DNA of 64,000 nucleotides from Marthasterias glacialis (taxonomy: Eukaryota; Echinodermata; Asteroidea; Forcipulatida; Asteriidae), in contig OU452239.1 in NCBI GenBank assembly GCA_911728455.2, forward strand, positions 9,158,328 through 9,222,327. The letters run 5' to 3'. Below, piece by piece: positions 1-13,120 of the stretch. The notes below the pieces were generated by a model that did no database searches, had not been told where the DNA came from, and saw only the letters and a program-made list of their open reading frames with translations. The stretch's first letter is position 1, and every line of letters starts with the position of its first letter. Both the position numbers and the translations under genes were made by a program.

Positions 1-330
1 GTGTGGGTTCGTACGTGTCTGCGCGTTCAAACCGAGGACTTTAACAAAAGGGGATCTGGGAAAATGACATACCGGGGACAGTCCTCGGTATGTTTCGTGT
101 ACAAAACCAATGGGGACGTCGCTAAAAAAAACTAAGTCCAAACAATAGGAGAACAAAGGGATATGTCCTCGGTCTACACAATATACAAACATGGGTGTGC
201 GTGCGTGCGTGAGATCAATCTGTGAGTAAATCGGCAGGTTTCGTTATTTTAGCATTAGATTATACACACTACGATTTATGCAAGATTATTTATAATAATA
301 ATAATAGCACGCAGCAATAATGGTAAAATA

Positions 331-735
331 TATAGCGTTCCATCCCACCCGATGGGCGTCTCAAAGCGCTCAGTATTTTATCCCCTGCAAGGTATGTGGA
401 GTTACATTTTGAAGTATGAGACCTGTTCCTCTGTACATAAGTACCATGTAGCAGTTTACAAGGTGCCGTGGCGCGATATACAGCCGATCAAACCAGGAAC
501 ACCTGGGCGAACCCCTTCTCTTGACGATAAGTTCACCGGGTTATTTTACGATCATTATACACAACACACGGGACCTAAGGCTTTACGTCTCATCCGAAGG
601 ACGCAGCAGTATTGGTTGCGTGCCTTGCTTATAAGGACACAAGTGTCATGAACGGGACTCGAACCCACACTCTGCTGATCAGAAACACCAGCGTTTGAGT
701 CCGGGGTTCTTGTCCGCTCGGCCACGACACGCCAC
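331..735 (-). repeat. tRNA-headed SINE, near full length
   Basis: Read on the minus strand it starts with a tRNA-like head (gtcgtggccgagcgg A-box, gggttcgagtcc B-box at 650-735). The conserved body follows (gtccttcggatgagacgtaaagcc, cgaaggggttcgcccaggtg), ending near tatagcg. The same unit recurs at 4913, 12113, 27228, 33401 and 57267. Open frames here arise from the repeat and are not genes. Confidence 0.85.
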
Positions 736-837
736 ATCGTTGAGTCTTGTCTATTAAATTTCTGGAAATTTAAGGTAGTTCTCACAAATTCAACTTGGGT
801 TTTTTAATCATAAAAAAATTCATACGATATGATTTCG

Positions 838-1145
838 TTTGTGTTTTCACGAAGCGACGGGCATATACCCGTCGCTTCGTGAAAACACAAAAAGCGAAAT
901 TTCGGGATGCCCGTCCTTTTCATAAATTCTCGAATAAATCATAAATAAATTGTGAATTGATCGTAAAAAATAACATTTGATGAAAGTTTAACTCATAATA
1001 AATCACAGGAGGAAAGTAAAGACTTAAAAGAGTAAGCATTGTGCTTTTTTTTTTTTGCAGTTTTGAAATGTGACGATGCTCTCGTGTGATTATCTCCAAA
1101 CACGATTTTTTGCCAATTTGAAATGCCCGTCCCTTCGTGAAAACA
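838..1145 (+). mobile_element. 308-bp foldback element with terminal hairpin, copy 1
   Basis: Begins with a hairpin of two 24-bp arms (838-861 and 868-891, core gtgttttcacgaagcgacgg). It ends at 1145 with an inverted copy of the same end (gcccgtcccttcgtgaaaac). The 308-bp unit recurs in opposite orientation at 7632-7939. Confidence 0.85.
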
Positions 1146-3595
1146 TCGACGATTTGATTTAATCGCTTTCAAAGATAGGATATATACAGAAGCGTGAAAC
1201 CAGATTCAGCTTGATTGATTTTTGGTAACATACAAGTTGTCAACATTAATTTCAATTTCAAATAAACAAATCAAATTCTAGTTGATTTTAGTTATGTTGT
1301 ATGTTGTATGTTGTATTCTTTATTTATTTTTTTTATTTTTTATTTTTTGCAAGACCTCCATCCCTCCCTACAGTATTTATTTATATTTTTTCGTTATTCA
1401 AAAATCAACGTTTGCACGCACATATAGAAAACATATTTTACAATTATGTAATTTTCGTTCGCCCCCCCCCCCCGCCCCCGCACCCATGTAGCATTTTGCT
1501 TTGGAAGGGCCAATCTTTACATATTATGCACTGTGATATTTTATATCCTACATTCTAAGTTATGGAAACTATGCCGTTTTTGCATTGTCAAACATTTCCA
1601 TGCAATACCGGTAATAATATTAATTCGTTTTCAATTGATCTCTCCTTTAAATCTAGTTGCCTAAAATATAAATTTATTAAAGACCAAACTGGAATAAAGT
1701 AACATAATGAGGTACCGGTATTGGGTGAACGAAATCAATATGTTCTTTACTCAACGCATTTGTTATACACGTATAGGCTAAATCGATATGAAGGGGGTTG
1801 GGGAGAGGTGTAAACATAATAACATGATATGTTTGAATTAAACATTAGTCGAAACAAATAGAGGGGAAGGGTAAACTCGTCATGATGATGCTCATAGTCA
1901 TTCACCCCATTATGCAGGATCAGGATCCAAATTTAGGCTCGTTCACACTGCAGAGCTTGAACCCCAGGAAATCCCTGTGAAATTTTAAACTCCACCAAAT
2001 TTTTTCATACTTTCGCATGCAATTTCCTGACAAAAAAAAAAAAAAAAAAAAGAACACATTGCAATGTCCTCTCTCTTATCCTTGCTCCCACGCAAGGGTG
2101 TACAGCTAAAGTCAGTGAGTGTGTTACTTCCCCGGAGTTTTGAAGGGTTTCCAAGCGTGAACATTATCAACAAAATAAACCCTGAGAATTTCAGGGGAAA
2201 TTCGTTTAGTGTGAGAGGGGATACACCACGCACAAGTCACGCATCACAACGTACTGTAAACACAATACAATGTAACATACAAATTCTTTGTATGGCCGAT
2301 GGACCTGAACGTCGGGATCCCGACAAATTTCGGGTTTATTTTTTTTATTATTAACTACCACCTAATCATTAGTGGATTTCTTTTTCCGTGTAATACATTA
2401 AATGAAATCAAAACATTTTCTCGAATCTACAATCTTGGTCTGAACAGTTTGAACTTGTCTTTTTACATGGAGGCTTTTAAAAAGAAAGAAAAGCTATTTT
2501 CGCACAACAAAGTCTCCCTAATCGCCTTAAAAGGACATTTTATAGTCCTTGTAGATGATAACCATGAGAGTTGGTGCCCGGCAGAAGGGCGGAAGCTCTA
2601 CGTCCTTCTGCCACGTATGCTATATACGCACCATGATGTCAGACAGAAGGACTATTATGTCCTACTGCAATTTCGATAACGCCCGACCCTAATGATTCGT
2701 CGGACCCTAGTCGGAAATAATGGTTTGTCGGACACTAGGGGTCGGACATAATGGTTCAAAGTGTCTTTGTCTGACATAATGGTGTGTAACGCACGTCTAT
2801 TAGAGGGCACAGAAAAGTACAGTTTGTCCTAACAGAAGGTTGTCATAATTTGCATTGCTTTTATGACGTCTTGCTGGGCACTTTTTCGAATACGATCTTC
2901 TCCCACGAGCGCACACACACACAAAAAAAATTGTAGATTGGACAAGTTCCTTCCGGAGAGACACAGCCAGCGATTATTTTCACAGCCATCCATGTATCTC
3001 TAATAGTTGCAAGTTTTTTTTATGTTTTTTCCCTCGTTCCCACGGAGAATGTAATATTCAAAGTGCATTAAAGTGGCAAATTTAATTTGGACATTATTAG
3101 AAAATTCGCAGTCACTGAAAGCAAACATATACAATGTTTTATATGGTTTGTGACGTAGGACATTCTTCCCCTTTTGCTTTTTTTTTTTTTTAAACGGGCT
3201 TCATATTATTGTTGACGGAGCGTTAAATTAAAGGGGTATTTTCGAAAGTATCCCGTTAAACCCCGTCAGCAATTTTGAAAGGGAGTTCAAATGGTGAAAA
3301 ACAAAAACTTTAAAGGGCAGGAAAGAAGCCCATCGCCTACGATCGCCCTTTAGGGTCTGTGGTCGTAGAGTTGATTTTATTTTGAATTTACCATAGTGCT
3401 ACCACAAACTGTTCTGCGTTTCTTTATTTACCCTTTTTTGTGTGTTCTGCCATCAGTTTAAAAGCAGGTAACATTTTGTTTTGTTCCCCTTTTGATGGGC
3501 CCACGTTGTTTAAGCCCAGACTTACAAAATAAGGATTATAGATTTTCCCGACCCACTTCAAAACAAACTAATTTAATTTCCTTAAAACGCATTCA
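1146..3595. other. Non-coding, no gene seen
   Basis: A+T-rich sequence with C, A and T homopolymer runs (about 1463, 2031, 3180) and the short tandem words at 2692-2792. No splice-compatible open frame that I can support. Confidence 0.6.
2692..2792 (+). repeat. Short tandem words (cggacataatggt)
   Basis: Four imperfect occurrences of tcgga(c/a)ataatggtt(g) with ccctag spacers. Confidence 0.6.
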
Positions 3596-3948
3596 AATTA
3601 AAGCCATTATACACTATTGCTAAAGTGTCTGGAAATACTTCCATACCTTATGAGCATCAAAAGTTTTTTAATAAAATCAACCTGCGAAAGTTTCAGCTCA
3701 TTTCATTGTTTCCTTTACGAGAAAACAATAAAAAGTCATTCAGCGTTTTTGTATATATTCTAACGGCCGGAGTTTTCGTCTCATGAGACGAAAAATCATT
3801 TGTGGATCTTATTTCACTAATTATTCGAAAACGATAACACATCAGACAAAAATATTTCACAGGAAGTTTTCTATCATTATCGTCTCTATGTGCAAATCTG
3901 TGAACATTTTGTTTTTCGGTGTTCCCAATAGTGGACATGGGCTTTAAT
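3596..3948 (+). mobile_element. MITE-like element, aagcccc-end family, copy 1
   Basis: Ends ttaaagcc and gggctttaa are inverse to each other. Internal marks are cagctcatttcattgttt, cgaaaacgataacac and ctgtgaacatttt. Copies are also at 38458-38830 and 63395-63768. Confidence 0.8.
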
Positions 3949-4377
3949 GCAGCCATGTTTCCCCAATTCATTCAAACTACGGTTTCTGTTTAGCTATACT
4001 ACTGTATTCAATGGCCTTTTCGTGCACACCCGGTTCGCTCTTCTAATACCAGTTCGTTTCAGTCATTCTATTTCGTTATTTTGTACATTGTACATGACAT
4101 TCAAAACTACAATTTCCAATATGGTTCAGTTGAAATTCTACTACATATTTACAATTGATGAAAATGAATGATTTACAAAAGGGCAAATTTGGCTTTTGCG
4201 AAATTGAATGATTTCTGTGGCCTGTAACGAATCTGAATTATTTTATTTAGCCAATATGCTAAAATGTTGCAATTGAATAACTTCCTTTGACTGTTGAATG
4301 CTGATGTAAAGGAGCATTCACTTTCAAACAACATTGAATGAGACAGGTGTTAAATGGAAAGAAATTTGTGGCGAAAT

Positions 4378-4588
4378 TAAAGGGGCTGTGTCGTCATGAT
4401 TATAGCAGTTAATGAAATAACCCAGTTACTACGCGCGCGTGCGCGCCGGCAGTCAGCTCGCAGTTTGACAAAGACGGCATCCTTTGTGATTCGACCACAA
4501 GCGCACGCGTGTCCAGTATCTGGGTGATAGTTCATCTTTTCACGCACAGCCACAGGCCTGTTATAATCATGACGACACAGCCCCTTTA
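4378..4588. mobile_element. MITE, ggggctgtgtcgtcatgatt family, reference copy
   Basis: 211 bp with about 26-bp near-perfect terminal inverted repeats (aaaggggctgtgtcgtcatg at left, its inverse at right) around a CpG-rich core. Copies or parts: 42651-42888, 44337-45174 and 46154-46254. Confidence 0.88.
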
Positions 4589-4912
4589 CGTTCAACAATT
4601 TCGTGCAAATTATTCGCTACAGTGAAATCGTGCCTTTCTTTTGAACAATTCTTCGAGTCTTCGATTCTTCGATTTCCCCAGGGTCTGTACAATTTGCTCC
4701 ACAGGGTCTGTCCAATATCTACAACAGGGAATTCACGGTTTGAGTGTATCTTATTTATAACTCCACATTTTCAAGGGTTTCATTGTCAGGGTTCGCCACG
4801 CAGGGCCTTTGATTATACTAGGACTCAAGATTTCTGAGCCATGAGGCACTTTTCAAGATCTCGGCTTCGGGTTAGGTCTAATCTTGGTTCCAAGATACTC
4901 ATGTCGTTATTA

Positions 4913-5237
4913 TGGCGTGTCGTGGCCGAGCGGATAAGAACACCGGACTCAAGCTCTGGTGTTTCTGATCAGCAAAGTGTGGGTTCAAATCCCGGTCGTG
5001 ACACTTGTGTCCTTAAGCAAGACACTTAACCATTACTGCTGCGTCCTTCGGATGGGACGTAAAGCCGTAGGTCCCATGTGTTGTGTAATACACGTAAAAG
5101 AACCCAGTGCTACAAAGGAACAGGTCTCATACTTCAAGTCGTAACTCCGACCACCTTGCAGGAAAAATACTGACAAGAGCCTTGTATCCTTTGGCAGTTT
5201 GGCGCTATATAAATCCAGTTGTTATTTATATTATTAC
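4913..5237 (+). repeat. tRNA-headed SINE
   Basis: The head tggcgtgtcgtggccgagcg has A-box and B-box (gggttcaaatccc), followed by the body ccttcggatgggacgtaaag and the 3' end ggcgctatataaatcc with an ATT-rich tail. Same family as 331-735. Confidence 0.88.
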
Positions 5238-5829
5238 AACGGGAGGGGGGGGGGGCTTCGTGGAACAAAGACTAGAATCAGAATAGATCCCGTCAGCTAT
5301 TTTGGAATCCTTCGCCTTCGGTACTGGGACAGAAATAATACACACTTATTACGCGCCGGTATCCGTCGGGACATTGACGCTGATGGGGCGGTACTAAAAA
5401 TTAAAAAATAAGATATTCTAAACCATCATAACAATTACATAATATACAAATAGTCAATATCTTAGACTAAGCATTATAAACAACAATATATATCAGCTCA
5501 AGGAGAAATATGGATAAGATGCAGGAAAAGATGGTTTTGAGCGCAAATTTGAAATCACCGGGGGAAGACTGTCAAAGTATTTCCATTTTTCTACTGCGTT
5601 CTTTAAATTGTTCAGTTATTGGTGCCTACTCGAAAAAGGGGATCACCGGCCCACAGGCCCACAGTCCGTCTTAAGTTGTACTGATTGACGTGTAGTAAAA
5701 GTTCATTTATTATTCTGGGGTCGAGGCTCGCAGTATTCCTTATTTGGTCATGATATTTGGTGTTGGGTATTGTTACCGGTCATATGCAAAACATAATAAT
5801 AGTGGCTTCTTATAGGCCTACAGTGCTCA

Positions 5830-6158
5830 AGTCCATCACTCAGTGACGCTCATGGCGCTCCAACATTACTACCCCTGGTCACTGGGCCATTTATTTCATT
5901 CCTTAAACCATCTCAGCTCCCTGGGGAGTATACAGCCTGTGCTGCCAAGTATGTAGCCTACCAAGCTAAATCAATCACAAGAACCATCTCTACCCTCACA
6001 GGTACCCATTTACCCCTGGGTGAAGATAGAAGCAATTATAGCTAAGTGTCTTGCTCAAAGACACAAGTGACATGACCGGGATTCGAACCCACACCCTAAT
6101 GACTTAGCCACCATAACTTGAGTTCGATGCGCTAAACCACTCGGCCACGACACGCTAC
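5830..6158 (-). repeat. Second SINE subfamily with tRNA-like head
   Basis: The head at 6060-6158 (minus) has the cgtggccgagtgg A-box and gggttcgaatccc B-box. The body differs from the other copies (ggtacccatttacccctggg, gctccctggggagtatacag). A body fragment related to it lies around 31560-31690. Confidence 0.7.
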
Positions 6159-6269
6159 AACATGGTGCTGGAATGTAGGTGTGGCAATGGAGGGAAGGTC
6201 CCGTGGGTAGGGGAATAGAAAAAGAGAGGGAGTAGTGAACATGACTTCGACCGAGCAGGGTCGCATCTG

Positions 6270-6305
6270 AGTTGGGAGAGAGAGAGAGAGAGTGAGAGAG
6301 AAAGT
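6270..6305 (+). repeat. (ga)n microsatellite
   Basis: About 30 bp of gagagaga with one interruption, in otherwise unremarkable sequence. Confidence 0.85.
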
Positions 6306-7631
6306 GGGTTGGCACGTAACCATCCGGCGAGTGAGCAGCCCTCGCATGTTTTGGGGCAGACTCCACCGTAGACAGAGACTCCGTGTGACAGAAAGGTCCA
6401 CGGCGAAGTATTTAAAGTAACCCCATCAATTACCGATTTCCACCGGCGCCCGCAGCCTGGAACCAAGCCCTCCGAGAAGGAGAAATATCGTAAGTAAGAT
6501 TTAAATGCTCAACGTGTTTAAACCTTGTTGAATTGAATTGATTGAAAAGTAAAATTAAGCGAAGAATACTCCTTTTCTAAATTTAATCTTCAACGAAGAG
6601 TGATGCTTTTGAGCAAACGAAGTTTTCCGTGTAAATGAGTTTTCACGAAGTTTCAAATAACTATACTTCGGAAGTTTAAAGCAAAATAATTTTTAAGCGT
6701 ATTAAGTGTGGTAGTTTGATGCATTGCGTTTAAAATAGTGTGCTTTTATTGGCAAGATATTTGGACGTTTCTTGGTTAACTGTTTTACTGTAGATGACCA
6801 TCTGACCCCAGTTGACGATCGATACTATTGTCAAGACACCCAAAGAGCCCAAGTCCTCCACTGGCTGACTACAGGGGCTGAAGCCACTGCATGGCCGTGT
6901 ATAGACTGTTGAGTCGCTAAGCAGGGAACAAACCGAGCCAGAATTATCCCATAGAGCAGCTAGCCAGAAACACGGTTTTAAACTAAGACTTTATCTCGGT
7001 GTATGCATTTACTGGAAGTCAGTCCAAGAGATATTTGAAGTAGTGGGAAGTCGCCACGTCGGTGACTCTTTAATAGAATTGCGCCGTAATTGAATTGAAT
7101 TTGGAATCGAACTTAGGTATTGCCGATTTGAAATTTTGATTAATTTCCACTGTTTTGTGGTACTTGAAGAATATCCACGGAAGGAGACTCTAGCCTGACA
7201 GGAAGTTGTTATTTGTAATTTCATAAACCAAACCAAGGCTTCAAAGGAGAACCCTTGTGTTTAAATTCCAAACCATACTTTGTAATTTCCTTTACATTCC
7301 CGTAAATAATACTTCCCTTTACATTAAAGAACTTTGTTTATTTCAAGTGAAGCAATAGTGTTAATTTTTTCTATTTATTTGAGTTCATTCGGTACGTATA
7401 ATTGTCACCAAATTACCCTTCTTGTATATAGATCAGTGTGACAAAGACAGGCTACGTATTCTGAGTGAGACCTTTTATTCCAAAGGTAGGAGTCTGAATG
7501 GGAAAATGGTCTACCAAAAGGTGAAAGGATCCGGGGGAAAAAACAAAGCCGTTGCCGATGTTATAAAAAAGTCCATAGTCAGAGAATAGCCAGCATTTAT
7601 AAAAGGCAAATGAGCTCATTATATATCGTCA

Positions 7632-7939
7632 ATGTTTTCACGAAGAGACGGGCATGTCAAATTGGGAAAAATCGTGTTTGGAGATAATCACACAAGAGCA
7701 TCATCACATTTCAAAACTGCAAAACAAAAGCACAATGCTTATTCTTTTAAGTCTGTACTTTCCTCCTGTGATTTATTATGAGTTAAACTTTCATCAAATG
7801 TGATTTTTTTTATGATCAATTCATCATTTTATTTATGATTTATTCGAGAAATTATGAAAAGGACGGGCATCCAAAAATTACGCTTTTTGTGTTTTCACAA
7901 AGCGACGGGTACATGCCCGTCGCTTCGTGAAAACACAAA
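7632..7939 (-). mobile_element. 308-bp foldback element with terminal hairpin, copy 2
   Basis: Inverted copy of 838-1145, same length, with shared internal blocks (gtgtttggagataatcacac, cctcctgtgatttattatg). The terminal hairpin lies at about 7886-7939. Confidence 0.85.
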
Positions 7940-8423
7940 CGATATCTTTATTTCTATTTTCATAAAATATGGTTCTGTCTGTCATGAGTTTTGTATAATT
8001 TTCTTTCAGCTTTATATTTTAGGTCATATATTATACCGTATTAAACGTATAGCTTGATGATTTTACCTTGACAAATGAATCCAAACATTGAATTGCTATT
8101 TTTGTAGGATGACCAAAGTTATTAACCTTTAAATGAGATATGAGAACGACCAAATCCACCAACGAATCATAATAACAGAGTTATTAATTGAAAAAAAAAT
8201 GAATTTTTGTGTGGAGCACAATGAATGAGCTCCACGCTCCACTCAATTTCATCCGGTTGCCTTATAATACAGAGACAACATGCAGGCGAAATGACGTTGT
8301 ATTGATTCAAGCGCACTTCTGGGTACCAGAAGTGGGAACGGGCGTCGTACACATTTTCACGCGGGGTCGTCGGCCAGGATAATCCTTTCAAAAATAATGT
8401 ATAGCTAAAAGTTCAACTTATTA

Positions 8424-8891
8424 AATAGGGATTCCGAGGTCAAATTCAGTTTTGTGAGGCACTCTATTTCCAAAAGATAAAGTCTTTATGACAGTGGGAA
8501 TAAAAACCAACCTCACTTTAAAACGATGTAAAATGCCATTGTGTGTGATACCCTTCCAGCGCGAATTTTGTCAATACACCAATCCGAGAAGAGCTGTTTT
8601 ACACCACCTCAGCAACGGCCTGCGCATGCGCGCGTGACACGACACGCCCGTCAGTGCACACGTGTACCAATCAGCATGGAGATACATATAGACCCATTTG
8701 TAGTTGATACCAAAATGACGTTATGCTTGCAAATTTTGATCTGAAATATTATCACACAAAAATCACATTTTACACCATTTTAACGTGAGGCTAGAGACTT
8801 GCAATGATTCAACTTTCACAAGGACTAAAGGATCTTCAGGGTGGAAAATGAGTGCATCAAAAAACTGAATTTGACCTTGGAGCCACTCTTA
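8424..8891. mobile_element. Long-TIR MITE (gaggtcaaattcagttttgtg), copy 1
   Basis: About 120-bp terminal inverted repeats: aataggg...gaggtcaaattcag at left and ctgaatttgacc...ccactctt at right. Shared internal block cctcacgttaaaatggtgt. Confidence 0.8.
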
Positions 8892-9414
8892 AATTGTATT
8901 CGTTCCAAAATAAAAATAACTTCGTTCGCTAAAATCAGATCATTTTCGAGCACAAAAGCGCAGGAGCAGGGATCATGCATCTTTAACCAAAATTAACATT
9001 TGAGAGCAACATTCATCCACGTTGTCAGATAAAACCAGTTTTATAACGGTTACAACGAAGAAACATTGTAATTGGTATACAAAAGCTGATACGACTTTTG
9101 ATGGAATCAGCATTATGGGTACTTCAATAGAACGCGATCGAGCACGCAAAATCATGAAGGGCAATTCCTTTGGTTACCCATCATTTTGCATAATTATGCA
9201 AAGTCCGGTCGTGACTTGATGAGTTGAGATTTATTATTGGCATTTTTATCAAGTCATAACATTTATTAATACTAAAGGGATCTCTGATCCGTCTGGTAAA
9301 TGTAGCATGAGTTCCTCAATCAACCACCCCCCCCCCCCCCCCCCGCCTCACACAGACTAACAAATGGACATTCGCCCGCAATCGGGTACCTCCTATTTTG
9401 TCCCCCCGAGTACA

Positions 9415-9889
9415 CCTATAGTCCCTTTCACACTATGCTTTTCCCCGGGGATATCCACGGGGAATAGCGGTCGGTCGTTTCACACTTGATTCGCTTTACC
9501 CCCGGTCTGCCCCGGCGAATGAGCAAACCCCGTGGAATGGCCACCCCTGCTCCGGAGTAGGGGTAAACGGCAAAACCCCGTGTGGTTTTTTTTTTTATTT
9601 TTTATCTCCTGGGGAATAAATACTAGTGGGAAACGAAAGCGGGTTTTGCTTACCCCAGTTACGTCATGTACACGGCAGACATATGGCGACGACTTCCGCT
9701 TACCAACAAATTCATCCCTAGTGTGAAACGTTCGACTGGAACCCCGTGGAATAACGACCCGGGGGATACGCATGCAGGTACAGTGTGAAAGTGCGCCGGG
9801 GTAAGCAAGGGGTAAAAAAAAAACTCCCGGGGCCTCCCCGTGGTTGTATTCTCCGGGGAAAAGAGATACAGTGTGAAAAGGGCTTTAGG
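9415..9889. mobile_element. MITE with ccctttcacac ends
   Basis: The left end cctatagtccctttcacact is inverse to the right end agtgtgaaaagggctttagg. The interior is unusually G+C-rich with ccccgtgg and ccccggggaat blocks. Several overlapping open frames here are by-products. Confidence 0.82.
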
Positions 9890-9949
9890 CAACAACTCCC
9901 ATTGTTTTTGTACATTCTTTCCAAATGTTGACCTTCACCGGGAGCCGGG

Positions 9950-10110
9950 AACCTTGTTGTCTCAGTGTTCTAGAATGGCAAAGGTCGTGGGTTCGAGTCC
10001 CACCTGAGTAACATGCCTTTGTAGATTTTTTTTTCACAGAGCTCGGGAAAGTACTGAGTATACAGTCTTAAACACACATCTGTGTATGTGTAAAACACAA
10101 ATAATTTTCT
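9950..10110 (+). mobile_element. Half copy of the composite tRNA/inverted-repeat element
   Basis: Carries the tRNA-like part (gtcgtgggttcgagtccc), then gtactgagtatacagtc and cacacatctgtgt, matching the right arm of 59503-59747. I see no left arm. Confidence 0.65.
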
Positions 10111-10644
10111 CTCTTCAAATTTAATATCTATTGAACCCTATTGTCCCTCCTTTTTGTTTTAAAGGTCCCCGACTTAAATGCGTGGTTTTGTACCAGAAAG
10201 CTATAGCGAGGACGTCCAAAACAGCCGAGTCCATTCCCCACCCCCCCCCCCAAGTCAATGGCGTCAACAACACACGCGGGGCACACAAACAAACCTCAAA
10301 AGAACCCAGTGTAAAGGAAATACATCATGATAATTTTCCCGAAACTCTGACCTTCTTCCGCATCCCAAATCGAATTATCATGTTAAAGCCCGTCACCTAT
10401 ATACGGATGTTTTAAATGCTAAATTTCGCAGATTTTTTCACTGTTCAAATAGGTCACACAATATGTTCGTATATAAATCTATTGGCCGTTCGTCAAATTT
10501 GATATGGAGTTAGTGCCTGGGATTTTAGCCCCAGGTAAATACTACTACGTCGTGTGCCAGGAAGAAGGTTGGGAGGCAGTAAGAGCTGTTTCCTGGCACA
10601 CAAAGTACAGCTTTTTGCCCCAGCAGGTCAGAAGGAGGGGGGGG

Positions 10645-10925
10645 GGGGCCACCATTTTTTTCTTGGGGGCACTTTTGGCAAATTAAAACTGTTAGTTTCC
10701 ATTTGTATTTTTCCTAAACAAGTAAAGCCCCTTTTCAGTGTTTTTCTGACGTGTTGAGGTAAAACAAAATACATTCTGTGTGTAAATAATAAAACATGGT
10801 TTTAAAAACATTGAAACTACTACATAAAAAGCTCAAAAAATGTAACATTTTATTCTGGTAATTTTTTTTATCTTAAAAGTACAGGTTGCAAATTGGGGGG
10901 GGGGGGGGCACGTGCCTTGGAGTCT
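10645..10925 (+). mobile_element. Relative of the 42999 hAT-like element
   Basis: Shares ccaccattttttt, gggggcac, caaattaaaa and gcccc(t)tttcag in order, ending ggggggcacgtgcc. Ends not precise. Confidence 0.55.
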
Positions 10926-12112
10926 TGGACAAAGCTTACCGTTCGTACACTGTCTCCTTCCGAATATTCTGCGCACGAATGATGACCTGACTAGCCTTTT
11001 AATCCAGCCAAATATTTTCCCAGAACAAAAATCTCTATAGCAGGGATCAATATTGTAGAACAAACGCCGAGGCACGACTCAAGTGGCACCTTACGTGGTA
11101 TTACGCATAGATGTATTAATTATATATGCCATCTCACGAGCACAGATACTTTTTGTTTTCGCACTTTTCCTCCTGCAAATCCAGAGAACTCCGGGGAAAA
11201 CTCCGGGGAGAAGACACGTTCCTTGTGAGAATATAAACATGAACATTATGAGAAAATCATGGGAGAATGTTAATTGCCGTAATGATAAAGGCCATTTGTA
11301 AGCTCCACATTAAAAAAGACCCTGAATTTTATGGACAACACACTCTGTTGACAACGCACAAAAATCCAACAAAACAAAACTGCACGCCATAAATCAATTT
11401 TAAGACACTTGTTAACGGGCATTAAAAGCTTTTGTCGTCACGACTTTACGAAAACATCCATTATGGGCTACTCATAATTTCACAGAAGACCCCTGACGGT
11501 ACGCAGCGATACTATCTCATATATTTTAAAGTTGAAGCTGCAATAAATTTTAAACAAGTGTGCCGTCTCCAATTGAATAAAATCTGCAAATTAATTAACG
11601 TTGAACGTGAAAGCAGAAGTACGTAAGAAGTGCACTGTGCGGTCTGTATACCACACGAGACATCTTGAACACGACTTAACATCTTGATGTTGCGGCGTGA
11701 TCTGCTTCCAGTGCGACGTTCACAAATCACGTGCCGATTGGAATTTTAAGATTCAGAAATCATTTCTAAATTTTCTAAGCACTATGCTCAACAACATTTC
11801 AAAGCATGATCGAAATTGACAACAATGTTTGAGCAAACGCAAACGATAGATTGGGACCAAAAATGAAGACCTACGTCTGGGCTGTCTATCTCGTTGATCT
11901 TTTCCCTCAAGAATTCAGCATCAAACCTCACCGTGATAAACACATGCAATCCATGTAACACTTGTTTTCTGATCAACAATTTGAAGTAACTATTTCAACG
12001 AAACGTTTTGTAATGCTGTAAGTACGGTTAAACCGTTCAAAATAAATTGATGAATAACTTAATAACTTATGGTTCTATCTCCAATAATATTAATAACACA
12101 CAGTTCTTATAA

Positions 12113-12460
12113 TATAGCGTTTCTCAAAGCGCTCAGTATTTTTTCCCGCATTGCGGAAGTTACGTTTTGAAGTATGAGACCTGTTCTTTTACATAGTACC
12201 ATGTAACGATTTACAAAGTCCTGTGGTGCAATCTACAACCGACCAAACCAAGAACACCGGGGCGAACCCCTTCTCTTGACGATAATTGTACTAGATCCTT
12301 TTACGTTCATTGCACAACACCGCATGGGATATACAGCTTTACGTCCCATCCGAGGGACGCAGCAATATTGGGTAAGTGTCTTGCTCAAGGACACAAGTGT
12401 CAAGACCGGGACTCAAACCCACACTCTAGTGATCAGAAACACAAGAGCTTGAGTCCGGTG
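12113..12460 (-). repeat. tRNA-headed SINE, head truncated
   Basis: Body and B-box of the SINE family on the minus strand. It breaks off at 12460 within the D-arm region, so the A-box end is missing. Confidence 0.82.
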
Positions 12461-13120
12461 TACAAAAAGATATCAGCCAAATTTACCTCGCTATTATTAT
12501 TTTTATTTTTTTACCAAGATATGATTTGCCAATTTGTCTAGGTTTTCATTCAATTTAACGCCTGACTCAATCAAGTTAGATTGAAATTGAAAGATCCCGC
12601 AGGCCGTCATTCAACAATCTAAACGTTTCGCTCAATTTCACGATTCAAGCATTCTACAGTCATCTTTAGCTTCCACACGTCCCTGGGTCGTTCATTACAC
12701 CGTACTTAAGTATTTTTTATTTGATCGGCCAAACGACGAAATTGATTGCCCACAAACGAACAACAAAAGAAAAACATGTATCATGCGCTTCGACGTTCCC
12801 TAATTTGAATGCTTCAAACGTCAAAAGGTGTCAAAAACTTCAAGTGAGAATGCTACAGTAAATGAACTAAAATGCCCCCCCCCCAAACAAAAACATTAGA
12901 AACAAAATCTCCAGTTGAGTGCCCTATCACAATGAAAAAAGAAATTCTTATTTGCTCGATTTGTACGAAAAAAATCACCCGAAGTTGAATGGCTGGGAAT
13001 AAAAATGATCAGAAAATTGGTCGGGAAAATCTACCACAATGTTAATCATGCTTTTTTGAAAAAAAGCTCAACACAGCCAACCATTGCAGTGCACTTTGAA
13101 GTTGAGTGAACATTTTAATT

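Larger units (their letters stand above)
10111..13120. other. Non-coding, no gene seen
   Basis: Holds the hAT-like relative (10645) and a SINE (12113), otherwise unassigned A+T-rich DNA with G runs at about 10637 and 10896. Probably upstream or first-intron sequence of the receptor gene; this cannot be told from sequence alone. Confidence 0.5.

Noticed and set aside
555-785. Recurrent peptide RVVAERTRTPDS on SINE copies
   Set aside because: It is a translation of the SINE tRNA-like head, seen again at 4841-5029; not a protein.
6840-7010. Possible receptor N-terminal exon
   Set aside because: Somewhat G+C-balanced, but no frame resembles the expected GABA-B lobe-1 start and no splice pair fits.
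9480-9924. Several overlapping open frames on both strands
   Set aside because: They lie within a G+C-rich MITE whose lack of stops is compositional.
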